From Nigrospora sphaerica (taxonomy: Eukaryota > Ascomycota > Sordariomycetes > Amphisphaeriales > Apiosporaceae): a stretch of DNA of 64,000 bases. Both the position numbers and the translations under genes were made by a program. The stretch spans positions 2,914,001 to 2,978,000 of the forward strand of contig JAGVVL010000017.1 of the NCBI GenBank assembly GCA_018287875.1, read 5' to 3'. Of the stretch, positions 36,980-46,448 are shown piece after piece (the first letter of the stretch is position 1; every line of letters begins with the position of its first letter). A model generated the notes under the pieces. The model made no database searches and had not been told where the DNA came from. It saw nothing but the letters and a program-made list of their open reading frames with translations.

Positions 36980-37202
36980 CCGCGCTCCCCTCCACCGCTT
37001 TCCCAGTGCTCCCTGCAGCCTCCGTCAAAATTCCGTCTTCACAGAAATCAACCATTCTCCCCTCTTCACCCCCTCCTTCAGTTCTTCCTTCCCAGGTCGA
37101 TCTGAACTTCAACGAAGCTATTTCCAGCTCTCGCGCTAGTTCTTGCAACACCACCGCCATTCCGGACTTAACAGTCTTCACCACGGATTCACAACAGTCA
37201 AC

Positions 37203-38442
37203 ATGGCCTCCCTCCAAGTCCCCGAGCCTGCCGGCAACATCCGCGCAACCACCGCCCTTCGAACCGCCACAACAACAGGACTTTGTCTTGTTCGAGTCTC
37301 CCCCTGCCAGAACGAGCGCTAATCGCACCATCTCGTCGCCTGCCACTGCCCCCGCAGCTGCAGCTTTTGGATCGCGCAACAGCACCACTGCCAACAACCG
37401 TCGTCACTCGTCGTCAGCTCACGGTAGCGACTACCACGCCTCGTTACAGAACCAGCGAGTGGCCCAGATAATTCAGGCAACAGGGCACCAGACTTCTCCT
37501 CTGGCATTTACCAATCGGTTTTCTACTCCCACGGCGCAAAACCAGCAGTTTTACGCATCTCTATCCGCTCCATCTTCGGCTCTCGCCGTGAACCAGAACC
37601 AGCAGCGCCACCGCCCTGCTCGTCCGCCTGTTCCCCTCTTCTCGCAAGGCATCGACAACCAACCGTCAGCCAAGATGGATCTCCAAGGTAATTCCTTCTC
37701 CGTTTTTCCGGACGCCCCGGCCCCAAGCTCACACAAATCAGACGCCCTTGCTGGCCTTGGAGAGCTCTCGGGCTACGAGGGTGGAGCCTCGACGGCTTAC
37801 TCTTCCCCGGCTGTCCCGGCGTACGACTTTGGTATGAGCTCCTCGTCGAGCTCCACCACCAACATCGGCACTGTCTCTCCCCACGACTTGCTGATCTCGG
37901 CGCCCAACTCGACTGCCTTCACCAACTTGACCTCGCCTTCATTTTCGAACGAATCCCCCGAGTTCACCGACAGTTTCGATGTTTCTCCCAACTTCGGCAG
38001 CAGCGACTTTGACACCAGCAACGATTCCTGGTTCCCTCTTTTCCCTCCCCAGGACAACGCCATGGTGCCGGATCAGTTCCCCTCTGTGGACGACTCTCCC
38101 GCCCTGCACACCGAAGACCTGGAAGTCGTCGAAACCATGAAGTCGCCGGCTTCTCGCCGCAAGTCTGCTAGCAGCTCACCAACTGCTGGTAACGGTCACG
38201 GCCGGCACTCTTCTGTCTCCGGCGTTAACTCTCGCCGGCGTGACAAGCCACTGCCTCCCATCATTGTCGACAACCCCGGCGATACCGTTGCCATGAAGCG
38301 AGCACGGAACACGCTGGCCGCTCGCAAGTCCCGTGAGCGCAAGGCCCAGCGGTTGGAGGATCTCGAAGAGAAGATTTTGAAGCTTGAGCAAGAACGTGAC
38401 CACTGGAAGCGTATTGCCATGAGCCGTGTGGGTGGCTCATGA
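37203..38442 (+). CDS. cpcA: CPC1/Gcn4-type bZIP transcription factor (frame break near start)
   Basis: Activator of amino-acid biosynthesis genes in cross-pathway control. The C-terminus has a Gcn4-like basic region, RARNTLAARKSRERK, followed by a leucine zipper (LEDLEEKILKLEQERDHW). The preceding region is Ser/Pro/Asn/Gln-rich with acidic aromatic patches (NWFPLF-type NDSWFPLFPP), as in activation domains. A coding-like frame is open from before 37203 to the stop at 38442, but it has no in-frame ATG until 37675. The ATG at 37203 has an excellent context (TCAACATGGCC) yet lies one base out of frame. Dropping one C from the CCCC at 37220-37223 joins it to the bZIP frame, giving about 412 residues. 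As the sequence stands, the longest ATG-started product is 37675-38442 (255 residues), and 37203-37322 would be a separate 39-codon ORF. Leader ORFs lie upstream. The family is certain and the start is unresolved. Confidence 0.85.
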
Positions 38443-40238
38443 ACCGCACTTGGTATTAGGAATGTGGATTGCCGCTTTCTCGGAAGGACTGGAGGGACGG
38501 GCCGTCGGCGGCCTGGTCGCCTCGTTCTTGGGAGGCAGTAGTATCAGTCTGTCACTTTGGGCGTGCCAGACTCGGACGCTACGCGCCGGGGATTACCGTG
38601 TCGTTTTTTTGTTCTTGTCGTCGCTATAGGGTTTCCTCAGTCCCAGCCTGAGCAGGGCGCTGGGTCAAAATTTGGTGTGCTTCTGGGCAGTTTCTTATTC
38701 AGCGTTGCACACACTAGTGCATGACGAAGTTTCGGTCTTCGGGTTTGCAACTTTTCAGCATCAATATCAATCACCTCACCACAATACTCGTCTTATCGCT
38801 CACGTGAATGCTGTAACCCTTGGCATCTAAAATTTTACTAATTACAGGCTTATGCCTATAGTTTTGGGAATTCTGCACTTTCTAATGATTAAACGTTCCA
38901 GTCTCGCCCTTCGTGTAACTTGGCATTTTCATCTCGGTAAGTGTAAGTATGGTAGAACGTCTGCCTCCAGCAACGGCATATCTCGGCCTGCATGCCACTC
39001 CCATGCAGTGAGCTGGACGGGCGCCCACCTGACCAGACCCTCGATCCCTCAGTACCGCAACTCAAGGGCCGCCAGGAATAAGTACGTACACCGTTGACGA
39101 CAAGTATGCTTGCCATCCCGTCCCTTGGGGGTTTTGCCACCCGAAGCTCCGGGACCGACGTCGGCTCTCCTTCCCCCCTTCCGGGGGCTGTATGTACCCG
39201 GGAGGAAGGAAATCGCCACCGCCGGTTTGGTTCCCGTCCGAATCGCCCCTCAGTTTTAGTCGGCCCGTGAGGAACATTGGGAGAGGAGCCGGCCATGGAA
39301 ACGGGCCTCGTAGGGACCGGTGCATGAAAAGTTGGACAGTATCGAGGCTGGTCGGGTATACTTGCCACCTAGCAAACCTCCCCTCCGAAACCAACGGGGC
39401 CGACGCCGGAGAACGGCCGAAGGCGAGGGGAGCCGGGTCGTTCGTGATGGTGTCCCCCCCCCCCCCACACCGAAAGGAGGGCGCCATCGACGCTTTCTTC
39501 CCCCCATCCGCCGTGGGTAGACGGAGCGGGCAAGGGGAAAAGGGCTTCACCTGGCAAGGAGGCGCGAGTCGGACAACGTCCCCGTACCCACGCCTCCGTA
39601 ACGCGGCGCGCAAACGGTGACGGGGCTGGTTTCCTTCGCCCAGCTGAGAAACCCTCCTCCCTCTACAAGTGCATCCCTTCCCCCTTCGTCCCTCCTTCCT
39701 GGGTCTGGGCGCTGCCCCGGCTGACGAGGGAGGCCTGCCGGGTACGTGGGCCCTCGAGGGCCGTCGGGAAGAGAGAGGGGGGAGGGGTAGGGTCGAGCTG
39801 CGCCGGCGAGATATAGGCCGGTCCCCGTTCGTTCTCATGAGGTGCTTCGAAGACGGCGTAGGATGCCGAGTTTACATACTCTTACAAATGGCACAGGGGT
39901 CTTCACACGTCTGGGAGAAGTCGTGCTCTTCGCTACAGAGCACAGAAGAGGAGCATGGTGTCGGGTCAAGAGTGATATTGCTCTTCGGACCCTCTCGTAT
40001 TGCTGCGTCATGTCTCGCTGTTTGTAACGCTAAGTAACCTCTTTTCTCTTCACGCGGGATCAACGCCAATTCATGCCGAACCTCAACACCCCCAAGACCA
40101 ATACGCCCCCCGGTCCCGGCGCGAAAGGACCCCTTCCTAACGGGGGCTTCACCGGACACCGACCATGATGGCGGCAGCTGCTCTTCCGGTTCCGGGCCCG
40201 TCCCGCCCGCCACTCACGTGGGTGTCGGCTGGGGTTCT
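38443..40238. other. Convergent intergenic region
   Basis: Between the 3' ends of the bZIP gene (plus) and SEC13 (minus). It should hold both 3' untranslated regions. 38.7-38.95 kb is comparatively AT-rich and 39.1-39.8 kb is GC-rich, with a 13-base C run (39454-39466). Long overlapping frames in the GC-rich part have no protein signature. Confidence 0.5.
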
Positions 40239-41406
40239 CTACTCCTCCATGGTCTTGACGCACTCCCACTCGCCGCGGAGGTTCTCCTTCCACAGCGAAA
40301 CCTTGTTGTCACCGCCGCTAACGGCCAAGACGTTGCCGCTCAGGCTCCAGCTCACGCGCCAGACGACGGCGTCAAAGTGGAGGACCTTGCAGGCCCAGGG
40401 GCCCTGGCCGCCGCTGTCGCTCGTCCAGATGCGCACCGTCTTGTCCTGCGAGGCCGAGGCGATGTAGCTCTTCTGCAGGACCGTCGGGCTCCAGGCCACG
40501 TCGCGGACCCAGTCGGTGTGGCCGGCGAGCGGCTCGCCCTCCTCCTTGTAGCCCTGCGAGGCGGCGTCATAGGCCCAGATCTTGAGCACGTTGTCGCAGC
40601 CGCCCGTGACGAAGCGGCGCTGGACGGCGTGGGCGTGGGCGGGGCCGGCCGACGACACGATGCTGCCGGGCGCGGCGGCCGGGGCCCACGAGACCGAGTT
40701 GACGCCGAGGCCGTGGGCCGGGAAGGCGACGTGCTGGAAGTTGTTGTCCTTGAACTCGTGGACCGAGACGTGGCCGTCCGACGAGGCGCACGCCAGCAGG
40801 CAGCCCGACTCGTGCGGCGACCACGACACCATGTTGACCGAGGCCTTGTGCGCGCCGAACTCGAAGATCTTCTGCCATTGGCCCGACTGCTCGCGCCAGA
40901 TCAAGACCTTGCCGTCGTAGCCGGCCGAGGCCAGGATGTTGCCGTACTTGGGGTGCGCCCAGGACACGCACCAGACGGCGCCTTCGTGACTGTATGGGGG
41001 AACATCTCTTGTTAGCAAAAGGACTCGGGGCCGAGGCAGCAAAGGGCGGAGGAGAGCGACGGTACCCTTTCAGCGTCTCGGTCAACCGCTGTGTCTCGCC
41101 CTCGACCTCGAAGATCTTGATGGTTTTGTCGGAAGAGCAGGTAGCGAGCCGTCGGCCGTAGTAGTCGAGGACCGCATCGTGCTGGAAGGCGTCAGTCCTG
41201 GTTGGCATGGGCCTTGGAGAAGGGAACGCTCGGGGCGGGCGCGAGGCCGGTCGCAAAGCGGCGGTACCGGGGGGGCGCGGATCGAACGTACAATCATGTC
41301 ATCGTGACCCGAGTTCGATATAACTTGCGCCTGCGGCCAAGAGTCAGCTACTGCTTCGAAGCCAGGCCGGCCGGGCCGCGTGGTGATGGTAGGGATACAC
41401 TACCAT
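40239..41406 (-). CDS. SEC13: COPII/nuclear pore WD40 protein Sec13
   Basis: Outer-coat subunit of COPII vesicles (with Sec31) and of the Nup84 nuclear pore complex; also in the SEA complex. Exons on the minus strand are 41404-41406 (ATG only), 41292-41330, 41066-41181 and 40239-40989, giving 302 residues, the family's usual size. Motifs in order: [62 protein letters not shown] [25 protein letters not shown] and SQDKTVRIW. These form six WD repeats. The first exon is a single codon: the ATG sits in CACCATG, directly followed by donor GTAGTG, and exon 2 (after CCGCAG) continues [13 protein letters not shown]. The other introns are GTACGT...CAG (110 nt) and GTACCG...CAG (76 nt). It is divergent from PEX20 with 951 bases between starts. 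Confidence 0.95.
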
Positions 41407-42357
41407 GGTGGCGGTTGATGTGTCCTCAGTACCCGGTGGTAGAGGTGGGAGAGGGCGCTTTCGTATGCGTGGGAGGGAAAAGGTCGGGGTCCAGCTTCAA
41501 CAGAACAATGGCGATTTCTTGGTTTCCAGCTCTGGGATCTGTTCTCAAGTGATGGGATTATGGGCAGCTAGCGTCGCGCTCCCTGCCTATCGATCACCGT
41601 CTGCAGCCACTATGGCATCGCAACGTCGCCTGCTACGTAGGTACAAAGTACCTCCCCCTCTTGGGGGGAGGTAAGGGTGCCTGTGCAGCCCCACCAAGAG
41701 GTAGGTGGCCGTCGGAATCGAGTGGCCGTGCATCTACTGTGTGAGGGACTGTGAATTCGGATCATCATATTGCCGACTAAGGCAGAAAGATACGAAGTAC
41801 AATTGCCGATGGATGCATTGTTCCAGGAACTCAGGTTAAGACCCGCTCGTCTGCCCGGACCATAGAAGAGCTGCACTGCACCTGAAAGGATCCCCGTTCT
41901 CTCTAGCCAGTGACAGAGCCCGTCGGCACGCGAACGCGTCCACTTTCCATTTCCCACTCACGTTCATTGCCGTCGTTGGATGCCTCGGCTGCGTACTCCA
42001 GGCTAGCCAAGCCTATCCTCGGCCCCGCCAACAGATGTCCCCGAATCCCCAGACTCCCAGATCCATCATCCCGCACACCTGACCAGCTAGCGGCGCATTA
42101 CGTCGTCTTGCCTTTGCCTTCTGCCCTTCACATGTGAGTCTGCCAAACTCCATTTTCCTGATCGTAATTGCCAGTGGCCCTTCTCCTCTCCCGGTCCTGT
42201 ATTTGATACCCGGATCCCTGAATTCCATCCGTGTGCTGCTGCGCTGCGTCTGCGTTACTCCGGCTGACTTATACGCCAACCAGCGCGACTGCCCGCTACT
42301 ACTGTCGCGTGGCACATTCTCGCCTCATCCGACAACCTCCGTGCTTGACATTCAACC
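41407..42357. other. Divergent promoter region of SEC13 and PEX20
   Basis: 951 bases separate the two start codons, so both promoters lie here. A CTACGTAGGTACAAAGTACCT motif with palindromic GTAC units sits at 41634-41654. The PEX20-proximal end is pyrimidine-rich. No gene is seen. Confidence 0.55.
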
Positions 42358-43406
42358 ATGGACGCCAGCCTTTGTGGTCCCTCCAACGCGGCCAAGGGCC
42401 TGGCCAACCACCTCAACCAGGACCGTTCGCGCCAGCAGGATCGCTATGTCCAAGGCGGCAAGCCCGGCGAGGTAACAACTATGCACACGTCCCCGATCGT
42501 AATACCTACCACAATCATGCTAACCAGCGTGGCCTTCTCCAGTCCTTCCGTGTCGGCCCCGGCTTCCATCAGTCCCCCCTCGCTCATGCCAAAGCCACCC
42601 AAGGCTTTCAAGAGTTCCAGACCGGCGCCGATCCCTTGTTCCACGGTCCTCAGCCCAGCAACCTGCATCATGCTGTACCCGGCGTCCCTTTCGGAGCCGG
42701 CCCGGCTTACCACCACCAACAGCCGGCCAACATGAGGGGTGCTCACGATGTTCAAGGCCGCCAGTGGGTGGACTCCTTCCAGGCCATGAACCTGGGCTCT
42801 GGCCACAGCGCCGCCATGGCTCCTCACCTGCAGACTCCCCAGCAGATGCAGCCTGGCCCTCAGATGCAGACATCCCCGCCGGTGCAGCACGCCATGAACA
42901 TCCCCATCACCCCTTTTATGGCGGCATCGCCCAACTTCCTGATGCAGCAAAAGATGTGGGATGCTCACATGGCCAACGAGGCCGCCATGCATGGCGGGCT
43001 TGCGAACCGCACAGCCGCTGCCCAGCAGCAGACGGAGGAATCCATCAACGACGAGGAGTTTGCCAAGGCCATGGATGAGTGGATTGCCGCCAATCCCATC
43101 GAGGAGACGCCCGCGGCCGTTCCTGCTCCCGAGGTTCGAAGCGAGTCCCCGGCCCGCGAGACGACGGCTCATGACCCCAACGACGACACGGAGCTTGCCA
43201 GAGTCGCCCAGCAGTTGGTTGATTCGGTCGCCTCGGACGAGTCGGAAAAGTTCCGCAACTCCAACTTTCTCAGCCTGATGCGGAAGATCGCCGCGAAGGA
43301 GGTGGTCATCCAGGATAGCAACCTGGTTGATGCCAACCGTGATAACGAGCAGGCCGCCGCCTCGTCCTCGGACAAGGGCAAGGAGACGGCTGCTTTCGCC
43401 CCCTAG
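42358..43406 (+). CDS. PEX20: Peroxisomal PTS2 co-receptor Pex20
   Basis: Pex20 works with Pex7 to import PTS2 proteins into peroxisomes. Exon 42358-42471 starts MDASLCGPSNAAKGL, with the conserved N-terminal cysteine (Cys6) needed for ubiquitin-dependent receptor recycling, followed by QDRSRQQDR. A GTAACA...CAG intron (42472-42542, branch GCTAAC) is followed by exon 42543-43406. An alternative acceptor at 42525-42527 would add five residues (RGLLQ). The total is 325 residues. A WxxxF peroxin-docking motif, WVDSF, lies mid-protein. Met/Gln/Pro-rich sequence follows. The C-terminal Pex7-binding region is recognisable as SEKFRNSNFLSLMRKIAAKE. After the TAG stop the same frame stays open and GC3-rich for 20 codons to TAA at 43467-43469, so the true C-terminus could differ. 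Confidence 0.85.
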
Positions 43407-43848
43407 AGCGGGGAGAAAGCCAGGTTCTGCTACATGGGCAAGAAGAAGAAGCCCGACACGGCCATCTAACGTCGTATGATACGGTGATGGCGTGTTGACT
43501 GGGTCTACTGGGTGAACCAGCACTCTATGGCCTGCTTTCCACGGTGCTTGGTGGCGTTTGGATGGCATTTGCTGGCTTGTTTTCTGGGCAACGAAGCTCT
43601 TTGGGGATCACTTTCCCCCACGTTGACGTGTATGATACACAGCATGGCATGGACACCATTGGGCGTTTGGTTTGGCAGTACGCAGCATCTCTCGAGGCCT
43701 CGGCTTGGTTTTTCCGTAGGCTAGATAGGACGTCGGTCTGCATCAGCGGCTGCACTTTGATGATACCACATTTGCTTCTTGAGGAACAAACATCAATAGA
43801 AATGGGTTGATTCTCGTTTCTCATGTCGGCAAGCACAGTGCATCCTTC

Positions 43849-44440
43849 TCACAAAATCACACCCAGCCAGGCCCCGGAACGGCCCTGAGCTAGCTCTCCG
43901 GATCGAGGTTTGGGCGGGCCCAGGGGCGCGACCGTCTCGAACGCGCCGTTCTGGGCGAGCTCGTCGGGGAAGGTCCTCCAGCTCCGCGTTGGTCTGGAGC
44001 GGGGAGAGGCCATAGCCGTACGCCGGGCCGCCGCCGCCGGACCTCCTCGCGGCCGAGGTAGGCGGGTGTGTCCTGCGAGCCCCGTTTCGGAGCACTACGC
44101 GGGGGCCGGAACAGTGGCAGCAAAAGGAAGAACGGGAGAACGACGGGAGAGCATGCGTGCTACAAAGAGGGGTTAAATCAAGAATACCCGGTTGCCGCTT
44201 ACAGGCGCGGCCAGCCAAGACCACGACGCCGCCCGCCGCCCCGGCCACGACGCCCCATAGGGCCACCTCGAACGTGGCAGCGGCGCAGGAAGCTCCTCGG
44301 GCGTGGCTCCGGCTTCTTCTTCTTCTCCGGCTTCTTCTCAGGGGTGCAGCCCTGCCGCGCCGAGCACCACTACGGCCACCACGTCATTGCCGAACCGCGT
44401 CCCGTCCACGGTTAAACAGAAGAACAAGCTGGTATATACC
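43849..44440 (-). pseudogene. Frame-broken coding remnant, possible membrane protein
   Basis: Reading the minus strand, segments with strong GC3 and protein-like content follow one another in changing frames. They are: FGNDVVAVVVLGAAGLHP; then a Lys/Glu/Pro-rich stretch (EKKPEKKKKPEPRPR); then a hydrophobic helix FEVALWGVVAGAAGGVVVLA; and, after a possible GTAAGC intron, AYGYGLSPLQTNAELED followed by DELAQNGAFETVAPL and a stop at 43849-43851. Two of the frame changes fall at four-base C runs (GGGG on the plus strand at 44341-44344 and 43966-43969), and a third lies between them. Each is resolved by one base too many. No start codon was found. The product is not recognised. It may be a decayed gene, or an intact gene damaged by homopolymer errors. 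Confidence 0.4.
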
Positions 44441-45327
44441 TGTGGTGTATGGTTTGGAAGTGCCTTCGTCGTTAGACTGCTTCCTGCTTGGAGTGGAGCG
44501 TGGCATTCAGCGGCGGTTGCCTAATCGGCAGTGGTTGTCTTTCTGGTGCTGTCGAGCCATCTCACTCCCTCAGTTACGGCTTGCCCGAGGGGCGACCCGA
44601 TTCCTGGGGCTCGGTGATACTGGTCGGGTCCCACGTCCCGAGGATAAACGGGTGGCGCAGTAGGTGGCTGTTCTGTGCGTGCAGATGATACTGGGCTTTT
44701 CCGAGAAGGCACGAAACATCCAAACCTACAGCTACCTTATTGTGTGGGGGGTCCATAGCGTCCCATCCGGGTAGATGTTCCATTAATGCATGGCCATGTA
44801 GATACACAACATCAAATATCTCATGTACCCGGGCAACTGGGATAGAGGGAAACGGCGTAGTGAGTGAAAACCACCCTCTGTGGAGGGAACTCATGGATAC
44901 CCCACGAGCGAATGCGATTCGAGCATGTTATCACGGGCATGGGAGGCAAGGTATCGAGTAGGAGTTTTGCACCGCCGCATTTGTCAGCGTTCGCAGGTGC
45001 AATTGGGATGACTACCGCTTTGGGATCTGCGATCTGACAATACCGGCCGGCTAGAACCGCATCGGATCTTCTCGAAGCCCACCGGCGAGTGGCCTGGGCA
45101 TTTGGGGAGGGGTCGTACTACTACTTATCGTGAACCAGTTTCGTCCTTCAAACGGAAGGGTATCTATCCCAGAGAGGTATTAACCAAACCTTCGTCCACC
45201 ACCACTACTTATCCGTCTCCGCCCAAACCCCTCCAACGCACATTTCCCACACCCCGCCATTACCGACCACCGACCACCGACCGCCGACCACCTCTAACCC
45301 CTCCCTTACCCCCCACACCTTTGCACC
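44441..45327. other. Intergenic region before thioredoxin
   Basis: No gene recognised. The last 150 bases before 45328 are C-rich and A-rich with repeated CCGACCACCGACC units (about 45264-45293), probably the thioredoxin leader. Confidence 0.5.
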
Positions 45328-45717
45328 ATGGCGTCGCCGGTGCGCGAGGTGTCGTCGATGGCGGAGCTGACGGCGCTGCTGGCGTCGGCGACGTACGTGG
45401 CCGTCGACTTCTACGCCGACTGGTGCGGGCCGTGCAAGCAGATCTCGCCGCAGTTTGGCGCCCTCGCGCGCGAGCACGCCGCCCTCGCGCCGCACCTCGC
45501 CTTCGCCCAGGTCAACGTCGACGTCGCCCGCGACGTCGCCGCCGCCCACGCCATCCGCGCCATGCCCACCTTCCTCTTCTTCAAGGCCGGCAAGAAGGTG
45601 GCCGTCCACGGCAACGCCGAGATCCAGGGCGCCGACCTCCCCCGCCTCCGCGCCGCCATCGACAAGCTCGCCGGTCTCGCTCGCCAGCGCTGCGCCGACG
45701 ACGCCGCCCAGAAATGA
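45328..45717 (+). CDS. Thioredoxin
   Basis: Small redox protein that reduces disulfides in partners such as peroxiredoxins and ribonucleotide reductase, itself reduced by NADPH thioredoxin reductase. Single exon, 129 residues. The active site DWCGPCKQISP is intact. The preceding strand is YVAVDFYA and the conserved cis-proline motif is AMPTFLFFKAGKKV. No signal peptide or mitochondrial presequence is evident, so it is probably cytosolic. It is about 20 residues longer than minimal thioredoxins because of a C-terminal extension ending RQRCADDAAQK, which adds a cysteine. The start ATG follows a C/A-rich leader in the context GCACCATGGCG. GC at third positions is near-total. Confidence 0.95.
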   Translation: MASPVREVSSMAELTALLASATYVAVDFYADWCGPCKQISPQFGALAREHAALAPHLAFAQVNVDVARDVAAAHAIRAMPTFLFFKAGKKVAVHGNAEIQGADLPRLRAAIDKLAGLARQRCADDAAQK

Positions 45718-46448
45718 CGGGCCGCCGCCTTCGCGAAAGAGAAACGGAGAGGGCCCGGCTATGATCTCGGGCTCGCCCACCCCCACACCCTCCCCGTCCG
45801 GCTTCCCGAGAGCCTCGCCCTCCCCCCTAGCCCCGGTGGTCTGAAGTCCGTGGTGCTGAGTGGGTTGGAGCAAAGGACTGCTTCGGGGGATGGTGCCACC
45901 GCGGACGGGCCTAGGCCGGCATAGGGAGCCAATGTGGCAGAGTCGCCACGACTTGTCGTGTTCCGTTCGGTGGCGGCGTGTCATACTACGGCCCGGTAGA
46001 CCGGCCCGACTCTTTGACTTAACTTATTACTTGCGCAAACCCATCTTCGAGCCAAACGGTTTAGAAACAGGAACATCGAAAGAAGTCGTTGAGGAGACAA
46101 ACCTTTCAAGGGGGAGGTGGTGGCTACCGGCACTACTACGTTCACGCCCAGGGCCAAGCCGATGCCCCCGAATCAATGGCTTCACTGTATTCTTCAGTCC
46201 CAAACCTTGGGCACTGCACACCGTCTGCTGTCACTACCGGGTGCCTTTTCCAGAAAATAATAGAATAAATATGTAAATCGACCCGTGTCATCCCTTTTGC
46301 CTGTGCCTCCGTGAACGAATCAAAGTATATTAACAAGTGGGAATCCCGAAAAACAAGTGTAGCCGCTTCGTGTTGCTGGCAAACAGAAAGTTGGAACGTC
46401 GGAGGAAAAAGGGAGAAACATAAATCGACCAGGGCCGCGGCGGGCTCG
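45718..46448. other. Convergent intergenic region
   Basis: Between thioredoxin (plus) and the Whi2-like gene (minus). It holds both 3' flanks. The right half (46.0-46.4 kb) is AT-richer. No gene is seen. Confidence 0.6.
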
